64,000 nucleotides of DNA from Aquatica leii (Eukaryota > Arthropoda > Insecta > Coleoptera > Lampyridae): the NCBI GenBank assembly GCA_035610365.1, contig CM069435.1, positions 82,927,389 through 82,991,388 on the forward strand, written 5' to 3'. Position 1 is the first letter of the stretch. Each line of letters starts with the position of its first letter. The position numbers were made by a program, and so were the translations under genes. Of the stretch, positions 1 through 11,519 are shown one piece after another. The notes below the pieces were generated by a model, which was not told where the DNA came from, ran no database searches, and saw nothing but the letters and a program-made list of their open reading frames with translations.

Positions 1-335
1 CCCACCCCACCGTAGACAGGTACAGGTAAGTAATTACCGCACTAACCGTTTAGCTCCTGTTACAACAGCTCTACGAGCACCCACCAGGCCGATGAATCTA
101 GCCGTCTCGTTTGCCCAGGTGACGACACCGGTTGAGTCTACCGTTCTTGTGCCAACCACCACCGCCGGACAGACGAAGACGCAAAAGTTTTTCTACACTG
201 AGATCACCAGGAAAGAGCACGTCCTCATCAGAAAGTACCTCGCCCAACTCAGTTACCACAACCAATAATAGCAGCACGACGAAGAAAACCAAACTTTCTC
301 CTTATCGCGATTTGGAACGCCAACGGTACCTTTAA
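1..335 (+). pseudogene. Non-LTR retrotransposon ORF1 (gag-like) C-terminal remnant
   Basis: Coding-like sequence rich in Pro, Thr and Ser lies directly upstream of the Jockey-like endonuclease frame, in the position and orientation of the ORF1 tail. It includes the stretch APTRPMNLAVSFAQ (about 76-117). The window edge cuts off the upstream part, where nucleocapsid zinc knuckles would be expected, and the reading frame is broken. The assignment rests mainly on position next to ORF2; I see no diagnostic motif of its own. Confidence 0.35.
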
Positions 336-2206
336 TAAAAAATTTAAATTTCAGGAATTTCTCCACTACCGCAACATTGACGTCGCTCTTGTTTTCAAAG
401 TTCATCTTCGGAACTGCAACAATCCAAACATTTGAAATTACTCGAAATACAATACCAACCAAACCACAGGTCGCGAAGAAAGTACGGCCGTTTACGTCAA
501 ACGGCCTATCTTTTACCACCACATTCCAACGCCACAACTTTAAAATCAAGAAGCAACCCAAATCGTCATTAACACGGAAGCCAACGGAGACATCATTCTT
601 TGCGCTGTTTATATTCCACCCACCAAAAACGTCATACCCGCAGATTTAGACGCGATTTTTAACGCTAGGATCCCTACAATTCTCACAGGAGACCTTAACG
701 CGAAACATCCAGACTGGCACAGCAAGAAATCGAACCGCAATGGTCTCCTGCAAGATCTCGCTAGTATCCGAAATTATGTCGTAGACGAACCCTACGAACC
801 CACCATCCAACCCCACAAAAGATTTCCCGATGTCATCGACATAGCCATTTTTAATAACATCAGGCTACTTTACGATTTAACTACTATTTCCAACCAAAGT
901 TTCGACCACGAACCCGTGCTCTTACAACTCGGTGATCAAGCAAAAAACGATAAACTTTAGTTCAAAATGAACATTACCATGTGGCCATTTTTCCAATTCG
1001 AAACCAGTAAAATTATCAGTCAAGTCACGGTTATTGATAACATCGCCTAACTTCAAGTCGCGGTTGACAGTTTCAGAGACCTCCTCAAAAGATGCATCTC
1101 AAAAGCCACAAAAACTATTACTAACACCAAGTCCGATTTGCTCCAACTTCAACTTCACAAAACCGAGAAAAACCGTCTAAGACGCAGATGGCAACGCACC
1201 CGCCACCCAAACGATAAAAGAGCTCTTAACGAATTCAGATCGAACAACATCACAATCTCCTTTTCAATCACAAATTTCAGTCACTAAATACACAAGAACA
1301 CAACGTTTGGCAAATGACCAACATCCTTAAAAACAGGAACAATCCTCCCATGCCTTGACGTTGAGAAGCCGTTCGACAAGGTCTGGCATCGCGGCCTTCT
1401 CTACAAGATGCACCGTTTAAGCATCAACGTTTCTATTGTTTAATTCATTGGCTCCTTCCTCAATCGACTCTTCTTTGTTATTAAACTTCGCACCGCCAAA
1501 TCCACTCCACGTCATATAGAAGCCGGCGTTCTTCAAGGATCTACGTTATCTTCACTTTTATACAACATCTTTATTGCAGACGTCCCAAAAATCGACGGAC
1601 TTACCTACACCTTTTACGCCAACAACACCGCCGTTTTGGCAACATCCCGCTTAGCCGCTCATGCTGAGAAAAATCTTCAAATAGCTCTCACCTCACTAGC
1701 CAACTGGTACGACGACTGGAAAATAAAAGTCAATCTTACGAAAAGCGCCGCCGTTCTCTTCAATCGAAGGAACATTGAACCCACAACCCGCTTCTACATC
1801 AAAAGCAACGACGTCCTCTGGGTGGACGAGACCAAATATCTCGGCCTCACTCTAGATAAGAAACTGCTATGGCAATCCCACATCACCCAGAAGCTGATCT
1901 CTTCGAACGACCTACTGGTTAAATTATATCCGATGCTGTGTCGCAACAGCCGCCTTAACATCGATAACAAACTACTCATCTATAAGACCATCATCCGTCT
2001 ATCTACGACATACGCAGCACAAGTATGGTTTCACGCTGCAAAAACCATCAAGAACTTAACATCCCGAAGACCGCAGATTTCGTCCGCCAATCCGCAGCTG
2101 CGCTCCATGCAGACGCGGCCCACACCAATCCTCTTGTCCGGCGGCTTTAGAACTAGGACAGAGATGACATGCCTAGGCACAAGCGGCCTAAGTATGTCAT
2201 GCTAGA
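315..2206 (+). pseudogene. Jockey-like non-LTR ORF2 (endonuclease + RT), internally deleted
   Basis: The N-terminal part is an apurinic-like endonuclease (about 340-960). It contains VINTEANGDIILCAVYIPP, then ILTGDLNAKHPDWHS, then DVIDIAIF and FDHEPVLL. In this family the last motif is normally SDH, so its Ser is changed, and the early SETHL-type glutamate reads FKVHL. A basic linker follows (about 1080-1250). The RT then begins abruptly at LDVEKPFDKVWHRG (about 1355), so roughly 150 or more residues of fingers and palm are missing. The RT continues through EAGVLQGSTLSSLLYNIFIADVP to YANN (about 1615-1630), where the catalytic box is normally (F/Y)ADD. The end reads RHKRPKYVML followed by a stop near 2206. 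A polyadenylation-type AATAAA lies at 2348-2353 in the presumed 3' UTR. There are several frame breaks. The clade is inferred from endonuclease and RT style. The copy is non-functional. Confidence 0.85.
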
Positions 2207-2400
2207 TTAAGTTTAGAATGTAATGTTCAACCCAGCGGAAAAGTTTGAAACCAAAGAGAAAACTTGGAGGTGGAAAACTAATCCAACGAGGCTATTTAAG
2301 CAGACTATATTATCACTTAGGACTAAGCTATATAAATTGAAATAGCAAATAAACATGTATGAAATTGAATTGATTTGACCTGTACAATTCCAACTAGAAT

Positions 2401-4723
2401 CAAAAGACAGTGTTGCTACTTATATTTATCTACATTTGCATACGCCTAAGGACACCAAATAAGCACTTATTTATTTAACAACGTTTTTTTGTCGTTTGCG
2501 TTTCATATTTCTTTTCGTCTACAATATTTAGTTTGTTTTGTAAATCGCTTTAAATAATATCAAAATATCAAAAATATTTTACTACCCCTCTTTAAAACTG
2601 TCCATTTTTGAGAACAAAAAGCTAGACGCGGTACCAAAAAAAAACTTTCTATATTTCGGCAACTTTCTTCAGAATGAAAGTAGCAATAAATATTTTTTTT
2701 CTGCTCCAATGTATTGCTTAGATGGTCACTACCGACCTAAACTTGGACGTAATTTTTTTGGTAGTTAATTTTTAACATATTTGAAACTGTTTTACAATCT
2801 GGTTGATATAAACTACAACCAAGCTTGAGTACTGCCAGTTTCTTAAAGTTTAAGAACCCAATTTTTTTCTTGAGATCAACACTTAGTTTTACGACTCTGC
2901 TTACCGCCAGTTGCTGTCTTCGTATTGCATCCAACTGTCCAAACTTTTTTTAAAAAATACAGCAATCCCTATGAAGATATCAAGACCTTTACTAAATTTA
3001 CACGGTTTGCGTATTCCACGGTACTAAATTGCTTTTTAAAACAATTATATAAACTTAATTAATTTTAACTCTTTACACGATTACCGATAATTAGAAATCT
3101 AACAAATTTTACTAAACTAAAACGCACATTATCTATTTATTTTTGTGTTGGTTGTGTAAAGCAAAATTAAGAATTACGTCAAAATTAATCCTATTAAACT
3201 AATGACAACTGTTAAGATCACTGGCTTAATTTTTAATTTAAATTTAAATTTGGTTTAGTAACAGGCAGAAAGGTTTTAATAATTCTAGTAGTTGAAAAAA
3301 TTGAATACAGACCACGGTTGAGAAGATGATTATAACCTGCGCGACTTATATCTCTCGACACTGCGTCTCGCGATATAATCTGTCACTTAGGTTATATCAT
3401 ACACTTCTCAATTTTGGCATATAGTGATTTATTGTTATTAGTTTATTTCTATATAAGTAATGTCTCTGATTTACTCACATTACATTACATTATTAACTTA
3501 ATTACAATTTATTTATACAATGTACAAGAAAAGCAGTATATGTACAGTAATAATTAAATTGTCACGTATAGCACTTTGCAAATTACATTATTCTGGTTCT
3601 ATTTACTTAACTACAGAAATTTAAATAAGAATCGTCTTATTTAAAGAAAACATTTCAAAGTTAATTTAAAAGCTTGTTTTACAAATATTAATAATGCAAT
3701 TAAAATTAATAAAACTTTTTTTAAATTGTTTTCATAATAATTGTATGTTGAAAATAAAATTATAGTCGAATAGATTTGTACACTGTTAGAAAAAATTGCT
3801 TTATGTTATTTTGATTTGTATATGCTTGCTTTTGACTTAGAACTATATTATATTAATATTAAATTAACCTTATAGATTTTATAAATCAAAAACACGCAGA
3901 TAAAAGTTTTCTATTACAACTATAAACCTTAGCAATCACCAAGAAATCGTCGTCATAATACTACTTCCGATTGTATAGCGTTTTGACATCTCTTTTCGAC
4001 CATGTGATGATTTCAAAAGACGACGAACAATATCTTTATGAGGCATCATTAGGTCGCTTCCTTTAATAAACTATTGTTACGATCTTGTCACATCCAATCT
4101 GTAGAACACTAATGGACACAAATACTTCAACCATATATAGACCGCCATTATTTTTATTCTTTTTTATTTACGTAATAAAGTTGTTAAAAGTTAGATGTAT
4201 TTTTTATGCATAAATGGCGTACAAGTTGACTTTAAGCTAATAAACAACTTTTCGCATATAAAAGGTAAACGAATCTCGTTAAGCTTTAATTGCAAAAAAC
4301 TTTGGTTTTATTGTGTTTGTTTGCTACTTTTGTTAAAATATTATAGAGGATTACTGGTTTTTATTTTTTTTTCTAATTTACCATTTTTAGTTTAATTTGT
4401 TTTCTTTATTTCAATTTAATTTAATAAAATACATTTTTACTGTAGCTTGTATAAAATTTTTATTACGTAGTTAGTTACACAGTGTACACTATTGGAATCA
4501 TTTAACCACTCTAGCCTCTACTAAGCAAATGTCTACAGAAGACAAAAATTATTGTTTTAAAATTTTTTGAATTAGAGAATGTTTATGTAATAATAAAAAC
4601 AATTTAATTTTAATATAAAAAACCAAAAAACTGCAAATTTTTTATTACAAATTATGTAAGCAAATTGTTATATTTGTTCATTTTTATCAATTTGAAATAT
4701 TCTTCTTGAGCACCGTTTTTATA
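2401..4723. other. AT-rich stretch without a recognised gene
   Basis: No protein family is recognisable on either strand; the few short ORFs are low-complexity. The only structure seen is an imperfect foldback around 3318-3418: GAAGATGATTATAACCTG pairs in part with the reverse complement of CTTAGGTTATATCATACAC. A smaller TATATC/GATATA arm pair around TCGACACTGCGTCTCG lies inside it. Confidence 0.6.
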
Positions 4724-4725
4724 TA

Positions 4726-4935
4726 CCGTAAACTGGGGATACTTTGATCAATATTTAACTTTTAAGTTGAATAACTCCTTTAATTTGATAATTAAGATCA
4801 AATAAAAAAAATTGGAACATCGGATTTTCGTCAGCTACCAGTTCTGAAACAATTTAAAGAATTTCGAGAAAAAAAATAAAAACTTCGTGATCAAAGATAA
4901 ACTGGTTTTGGGGATACTTTGATCACGCTTGATTT
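4726..4935 (+). repeat. Left TIR and subterminal repeat of the pogo-like element
   Basis: The terminal copy CTGGGGATACTTTGATCA (4733-4750) recurs inside the element at about 4909-4926 as TTTGGGGATACTTTGATCA in the same orientation. Such terminal plus subterminal pairs usually mark transposase binding sites; that role is inferred. Confidence 0.8.
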
Positions 4936-5631
4936 TCTAACGATATATCAAACTATCTCCTTTGAAAAGACTACAAAAATCATTAAAAAGACTCCTGACC
5001 TTATGGGCTAACTCTAATAAAAAAAAAACTAGCCTTTTGTTAACTAATCTTTATTTAGAAACAAAATCGAAACATTTTAACTCATAAACTAAGAACTAGA
5101 TCATTAAAAATATTAAACAAAAGCTTAAACTTCAACAACTTCAATGTCTATTTCAAATTTATAAAAGATGTTTCAATCGTTGTCGATTTCCGATGACGGA
5201 TATGGCAAAATCTTAATAATGTCACTCTTCTTGATTTCGGAAATCTCATTAGCAATAAGGTTTGAATTCTCTTTTACTTTTTCGAATTGATTTCAAGTCG
5301 ACAACCACAACTTCTGGAACGACTTCTATTATTTTACAAATGTATTTATATGTTTTTTCCCTCGTTGTGATGCAAATTTTGCCAAAATCTATTGATCAAC
5401 TGCCAAATCTTCTACAACTACAGCTTGCTGATTTTGTTGTCCAGTGACATCTTTGGATGTGACAAAATTAGAGTTATTTTCATTTTCTTTAGAGGTTGAG
5501 GAAAGGTGGTATTCCTCATCACATTCTTGAGCATGATTTGCAGATAGTACTGTAGACACTGCATCCAGGCGCAATATCCAGTCTCTTCTTCTTTCGCTGT
5601 GGCCGGCTTAACTCTCCGAATCGTTGTTTTT

Positions 5632-7276
5632 TCAGAAGTGCAGGTCGTCACCTGTTACTGGTTCTGTTACTGGTGGTAAACGTTTGAACACTTCTTGCCG
5701 ATTTAAGGGATAAATCCCTGAAGCCCGGAAAGAACTGTTCAAATTTCGCTTAATTGCAGATGTTGTATTTCCGTTTTGATTTCGTGCAACTACAGCCTCC
5801 ATTTTATTCAGGCTTTTCTTCAATAGTGTGGAAAACATATCTTTAGAGACAGTATTTATGCGGATATTTTGCAACTTCCACTCAGTTAACGTAGCACGCC
5901 ATGCCTCTTTCGTTGGTCTGAAAAACCTTACGTCTAATGGCTGGCAAAGGTGTGTTGAGTGTGGTACCAGACATACGAAATCAATCTCGTTTTCAGCACA
6001 CATTCTTAAAACGCCAGGGTCCATGTGTGATGACAGATTATCGTCAATGAGGGCTTTTTCGTCCTCTCAACGTTTAGCATGTGGCAGAAATGCACTTGTG
6101 AACCAATCTTAAAAAGTTGCACCGTCCATCCACCCGCTTGCTGTGCGATTGTATCTTGTTACTAAACTACAACACGGCTTAACGCAACATGGATATCCTC
6201 GTGGACCAGTTTTTTTCCATGAGTCATAAAGGTGAAGACTCTTGTAGACCACATAGGGCGGCAATAATGTCCCATCTGCAGAGCCGCAAACCATAATCGT
6301 CGTACAACTTTTCGAGTGGTTCATAATTTTTTCCGGGTATTTTACGCCCCGCCTGTAAATGCCAAGTTTCTTTCTGGGGTCGTCTGACAAGTTGAGGGCT
6401 TTTCGGTCCTCTAAACGTTTAGCATGTGGCAGAAATGCACTTGTTAACCAATCTTAAAAAGTTGCACCGTCCATCCACCCGTTTGCTGTGCGATTGTATC
6501 TTGTTCCTAAACTACAACACGGCTTAACGCAACATGGATATCCTCGTGGAACATTTTTTTTTTCATGAGTCATAAAGGTGAAGACTCTTGTAGATCACAT
6601 AGGGCGGCAATAATGTCCCATCTGCAGAGCCGCAAACCATAATTGTCGTACAACTTTTCGAGTGGTTCATAATTTTTTCCGGGTATTTTACGCCCCGCCT
6701 GTAAATGCCAGGTTTCTTTCTGGGGTCGTCTGACAAGTTAGACTCGTCATAGTTAAATACGTTTGAGCTTGGTAGATCTTTTAATGTAATTTCCAAGTTA
6801 TCATAAAATTCTGCTAGAGTTTCTCTTAACACCGAAGCTCTAGCTCTCTTTATATTAGTGGCTATTCGTTGTCCATAAGAAGTTTTGTGTCTCTCAAGGA
6901 GACTGTAAGACCAGTCAACACCGGGTATATTATTTTTGAAATTACTAACAGTTCTTTCTTTTCTGTCTAAATAATATTTGCCCATCATTCTAGTATCCAA
7001 TAACGTTAGGGAAAACCCCCAGTCCGCACACTTGGCTGCTGCTTTCAGCATTGCTACCTCCTCCTCAAAACTGAAAATTGTGGGGCGGCCTGGTGTACAG
7101 CCATGTTTCCCTTTATACTTATTGTACAGCGTTCCAAACGGGATGCTAAACGTCGTTTATGCCTCCCGAATTGTGAACCTGCCTTCCACCACGTTTTCCA
7201 GTGCTTTTTCTAACTTCTCTTGCGAGAAATCACAATATCTTCTTGATCCTTATAAACGATTGTGTTTGCGAGGCAT
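5632..7276 (-). pseudogene. pogo-like transposase (psq-type HTH + DDE), broken
   Basis: The likely start ATG is at 7276 (MPRKHNRL, then an in-frame stop). An N-terminal psq/pogo HTH follows (EKLEKALENVVEGRFTIREA, stop, IPFGTLYNKYKGKHG), then TPGRPTIFS and a second DNA-binding segment (AAKCADWGFSLTLLDTRMM...). The DDE domain shows VFNYDESNL (first Asp), IDDNLSSH (second Asp, normally DNHSSH-like) and VPHSTHLCQPLDVRFFRPTK (third Asp). The C-terminal FRASGIYPLNRQEVF motif is typical of the pogo/CENP-B/jerky group. Defects: at least two early stops, a Glu codon changed to TAA before DWFTSAFLPH, a 345-bp duplication of the catalytic core, and a 1-bp indel plus TGA in the upstream copy. A frameshifted acidic tail (to about 5390) resembles the variable C-terminus of this group. 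Confidence 0.92.
6049..6739 (-). repeat. Tandem duplication (about 345 bp) of the DDE core
   Basis: Bases 6049-6393 are repeated at 6394-6739 with roughly 4% mismatches by eye. The unit is 345 bp (115 codons), so the duplication itself keeps frame. A 1-bp insertion in the second copy (a longer T run near 6551-6560) breaks it there. Both copies carry the same TAA at the position before DWFTSAF / DWLTSAF, so the gene was already dead when duplicated. Confidence 0.9.
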
Positions 7277-7345
7277 TTCTGTAAGGGTAAACAATCTGGT
7301 GTAATCGTTTTTGTATAAATATTCATTATATTCTACTTAAAACGA

Positions 7346-7776
7346 CAACTTTGATCAAGTGATCAATGTTACCCCAAACGCTGATCAAAGTAACACCGTG
7401 AAATAGAAATAACTACCAAGAAAAAGTGTAATGGAAATATACTGTACTTATCACTTCTTTTTACTTTAAAATACATGCCTTACAAGGTATAATAGTAACT
7501 AAAGTGGTATTAAGCAAACTTACTGGTGTGTCTGTAAAGTTTTGCAAACAAAATAAACACAAAGAAAAATTAACTGTATAAAAATCTCGTTTACGATATT
7601 AGCACGTGTTAACTTTGCGGTTGAAAGCATGCGACTGATCGACTCCTGCACCTATGTAACTATCTGGAAACATGGACCGTGCTGGTTGCATAAACTACTG
7701 CAACAGGAGTTCTTTTAAGTATAAAAGAAGTTTCGATCAAAGTATACCCAGGATTCAAAGTATCCCCAGTTTACGG
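7346..7776 (-). repeat. Right TIR and subterminal repeats of the pogo-like element
   Basis: The end TTCAAAGTATCCCCAGTTTA (from 7754) is the reverse complement of the left end. Further copies of the ATCAAAGT(A/T) core precede it: near 7348-7395 (TTTGATCAAGTGATCAATGT, then GCTGATCAAAGTAACACC) and near 7735-7750 (TCGATCAAAGTATACCCAGG). Several binding-site-like copies therefore sit in the last 430 bp, between the transposase start at 7276 and the tip. Confidence 0.75.
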
Positions 7777-7778
7777 TA

Positions 7779-7989
7779 CTATAAAATCGGCATCACGTGT
7801 AGTAAAATTCATAGTGAGTTTGTGGTACAAGCTTTTATAGAAACCGGCGATGTCATATTTCTGTAGATTTTAAATACATATTTACCAACTAGTAATAAAC
7901 TAATGTTAAACGTTGTTGCGGATGTTGTAGTGTAATATTTTGTCTCTACGACATCTCGGAATATTGTCTAGCAGTAATCACCACACCAT
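7779..7989. other. Spacer between pogo-like element and R1-like copy A
   Basis: AT-rich sequence with no recognised feature. It marks the 3'-truncated side of R1-like copy A: similarity to the second copy is clear from about 8040 onward and fades in this stretch. Confidence 0.5.
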
Positions 7990-9330
7990 TTAGTAAGATT
8001 TTGTTTCTAAATCTCGCCGGGAATTGGCGGACACTGATAGTAACGTTGTCCGCATAAGCGAAGATGTCACAATCTGCTGGTAAGTCCTTGTCCAAGAGAT
8101 CGTTGACAACTAAATTCTACAAGGTCGGCCTTGTGAACATCCCGTCGTCAGTCTTTCGATAAAAACGGAACGTAAAACGTTCTCAGAGTGTGTTATCGAT
8201 ATATTTGATAAATAGCTACGAATGACGCACGCAGCGTCAGCAGGTACTCTCTTCACGACGAGAGGTTGAATTATAAAACGCTACTATATTGTAACGATTA
8301 TTAAAACGAATTCATTTATACTAAAAATATTTACACGTTTATAACTAACCGAAACTAATTTAATCTAAGGATATTTAAAGAACACTTACACTAATTTATA
8401 AAGTACTATCACTCGAAAGATAATGTCCGCGGATAATTTCTATTTATCTAAACACAGACTCTTGTTTACATTAAAGTCACGAACGTGTTTAATTTGTTGT
8501 ATTTATCTCCACTTGCGTTAATCACTTATTTATTTAAACTTAAATATTCTTCTTAAAACTGCCGACTTCGAATTACTGAAATAACTGACCTATGATTTAT
8601 TTGTACCGCATTTATACATTTCTGCAAGCATTCGAAAATCCTCTATTTTTTTTCGTGAACGTTTTAGACGTACATAAAAATTACGCGAACGTTCTCCAAA
8701 TTTACAAAAACTTCGCAAATGATTTAATATGTTATTAAACGCTTCAGAAAATAGTTAGTTTGTACTTGAAAACGTCCGATTTTGTAATTATTATTAATCA
8801 TTAATCGACGGGCGGCGTCAGTCGTCGTTTTACCAAGAACAAAGCCATATCGACTAGGATGGAATAAAATGTTTGGCGTAATGTTGTCGTGTATTTTTTT
8901 AATGAAGAGTCCTTTCGAAAAGTTTGCTTAGTTCCGATAACAATGTTATTAAACGATAAGAGTTTGAATTGGTAAGATCCTTCTTTCCGAGCTTGAGAAT
9001 AGTGATTAGTTTGCCAGTTTATCAGCTAGTAGAAAATAATCCTATCGTATGCAAGGGTTAAAGAAGTCAACGATTGTAGATATAAAGGAAGCTAGAACAA
9101 CCTTTTGCAAAATGTTACAGTACATTCCGTCATGTTTAAGAGTTTTGTTCTTAGCAATTTTGGTAGCCACAATCGTCGTTGGTGACTACTTATTTAGTCA
9201 TGATGGAGATTGAACGTCCATAGATCGTCGTCCTGAAAATAAAGTGAATACTATTACTTTGATTGGGTCATGTTCTGAAATAGTTTATCTGACACAGTCT
9301 TTAACGTTGTGTAACGTTAAAAAAAGAAAT
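7990..9330 (-). pseudogene. R1-like RT remnant, copy A
   Basis: It aligns by eye with the RT part of copy B around 14700-15380, for example GGATGGAATAAAAT(G/A)TTTGGCG and CTTTCGA(A/T)(A/T)AGTTTGCTTAG. Many stops and indels are present and no catalytic box can be read. A block of about 530 bp (8200-8728) has no counterpart in copy B; homology resumes at TTATTAAACGCTTCAGAAA. Confidence 0.65.
8200..8728. other. Unidentified insertion inside R1-like copy A
   Basis: Comparison with copy B (14835-14890) shows extra AT-rich sequence here. No coding potential, target duplication or terminal repeat could be recognised, so it may be an insertion or the result of two indel events. Confidence 0.4.
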
Positions 9331-9574
9331 TAGTAGTTCAATTCACGAGTATGGGAAATTTCTCATTAGTATGAAACTTGTCAGGACCTTTCTGCTCTTG
9401 CGCTAGACTGTCACATTTTCGACAGCATTCCCGCACTTCATTTGGCATTAGATCATTTGGCGAGTTTGTTACTTGTACGCCCAGGCTGACCTTCACCGTT
9501 AGATTGTGTCATCCAAGATAACTAACAGGTGGTCTTGTTCGAAATATTTCATGACGTCGAAGTATTGATACGTC

Positions 9575-10045
9575 CTTATCATACGGGGTTAGCTAACTTC
9601 CGATTGAAATAAAACCTACCTGTAAGTATTACTACTTTCAATTGTTCATTTGTGTTTCGGGGATTAGGTCGTTTAGGACCGTACGTGCATGTTAACTTAA
9701 CACAACTAATTGTATTTTTGTATTTATCAGTTGTGCACATCAAATCTCAAAGGCTTAATTTGTTTGGTTTGTCTACAATTTAAATATATGTACTTATAAA
9801 TTCAGACGCTATGTGTACGTAATTATTTAGTCCGACAAGGGCAGTTTGTTATACGGTGTGTTGCTCGCCCCTCAGCGCAGCTTCTACGTATAAATTTTGT
9901 TAAGAATTTACATTTCTATGCTTAATTCAACTTCTGTGATATAATAAATATATATATTCGGTGTTATTACTTTTGTAGTGTTATTTATTCTTTTTTTACT
10001 ACGGGGAGAGTTAGACGGTATCCCCCGACTTTAATTTTTTATCGT
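9575..10045 (+). repeat. LTR-like repeat (copy 1) within R1-like copy A
   Basis: It shares a series of blocks in the same order with 37780-38265: TTAGCTAA, TGTAAGTATTA, CCGTACGT(G/A)CATGTTA, TACGGTG, AATAAATATATAT, and a terminal (A/G)(G/A)ACGGT(A/G)TC(C/T)CC block. The AATAAA followed by a T-rich tail suits an LTR R region. The TACGGTGTGTTGC block also occurs in the gypsy LTRs at 21184 and 26891, suggesting a related family. The 5' boundary is uncertain and no target duplication could be fixed. Confidence 0.55.
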
Positions 10046-10599
10046 CTTGGCGCCTTTTTTTAGCTTCACGTTATAATCACACACACTGTTTGTACCGGTG
10101 AAGCGAGGCTTTATACGAAACAAGCCATTGATGTTTTATGTCTGTTGGGGATTCTTGGTAGTGTTTTCTCTAGTTCTAGAGTTCTAGAGCTTATGCGTAT
10201 GATATTCAAGAGTCAAGTTGGCAAGAGTCAAGGATCAACTTGGTCAACTTATACGTCTACAGCTTTAGGATTGTAGCACAATGCACCACGTTTTAGATAA
10301 GAAGTAATTAATCAAACAGAATCTATGAATTAAAAATCGAAGATTCTTTTTGGGATAGATTTTATATCTGCGAGCTGGGAATTTCATTCGCGAAAATTGT
10401 TGTACGCGCAACGTTAATTATCTTATCAAATACGTGTCCGTATAACAATTCAAAGTACGGTAAATTTAAAATATTATTTTTAGTTATAAAATTGCATTTG
10501 TAATGTGAATACCTTTTAAGGAATTCTATTTTTATTTATTTACGTATTCAGCAGATAACGCTACTAATCGCTCGGATACAATATAGATGCAAGGTTAGA

Positions 10600-10850
10600 A
10601 GCATTGACGATAAATTTAAATTTAAAACCGTATCAGTCGGTGGTCACTTTCTATTACCTCAGGGATCACCTGCCAGTTTGTTATTTTTCTGGCTAAACAA
10701 GGAGACACTAAAGCTATATCTATGTTTATTGAACTTAAATGACTAGCAAAAGCAAATGGTTGATGAGTTTTGTTGATATCACTAAGGTCACGTTTACCCA
10801 CGAACTTTTTTACACATTGTCCCCGGTCGTCAGTCACCGGGGAGTGCTAA
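10600..10850 (-). pseudogene. R1-like endonuclease remnant, copy A
   Basis: A 71-residue open stretch contains QPFAFASHLSSINIDIALVS, WQVIPEVIESDHRLIRF and the intact SDH box that ends R1-type apurinic endonucleases. It matches copy B (15810-16109) closely. The upstream endonuclease (10850-11500) is recognisable only by nucleotide similarity to copy B. Confidence 0.8.
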
Positions 10851-11519
10851 AACGGTGATTTAGAATTGAGTTCACTTGCTATAATAATAGGAATACTCCT
10901 TTGATCATTAAGAATTTTATTTTAAGTGTTGGAGATGAATACGTACATCCTCGCTCGATGGCTAATAAACGATTGTCAAGGAAGTCTTATCAACTGTAAC
11001 CATACTTACTACATTGCAATCATTTGTTAAATGGCTTAGTGTCACTACTCCAACTAACTTCTAGCTTTTGAAAACAATAACCTAGTAGTACCGCATAGAA
11101 GAGGATGCTTGTACCTTGAAGCTGAACTAAACACGTATGGATCAGTAGTATGTCTATATTATTGTCAGAGAAGAAACTCATAGTATTAAAAGTTGCAACA
11201 CATGAATTGCAAAGCTCCACTTGCGCAAGCTTCAAGTCTAATTAAGTGTCCTCACAGTCTATAATCGGTATTAAGTATTTTGGCGTTAAGCCTTTCAAGT
11301 ACGGTAAATAGGTGTTAGAAGACGCTTTGTGTTTGACGATGTTTTCTTGATTACCATAGTAACCGTAATTCGCGCATGTAGAAGGCCAAAAGGTATAGTC
11401 TAACTTCTGAGTGGATCTCGAGAATCTAATTACAATTTGCCCTATCTCTAGAACCGAAGCAAAATAGTGCTTTGAGATATACGTTGGCTATATGTAACAC
11501 TTTGTTGGAAACGCCGTAA

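Larger units (their letters stand above)
4726..7776 (-). mobile_element. pogo/Tigger-like DNA transposon with TIRs and TA target duplication
   Basis: The ends are exact inverted repeats: CCGTAAACTGGGGATACTTT at 4726 and its reverse complement ending at 7776. A TA dinucleotide flanks both sides (4724-4725 and 7777-7778), as expected for the Tc1/mariner/pogo superfamily. The only gene is a pogo-type transposase on the minus strand (7276 to 5632, with a tail to about 5390). The 3.05-kb length fits a complete element. The transposase is dead. The region 4940-5380 between the C-terminus and the left end is AT-rich and shows nothing coding. Confidence 0.93.

Noticed and set aside
2737..2934. 65-codon minus-strand ORF
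   Set aside because: No recognisable motif; length is expected by chance in a window of this size.
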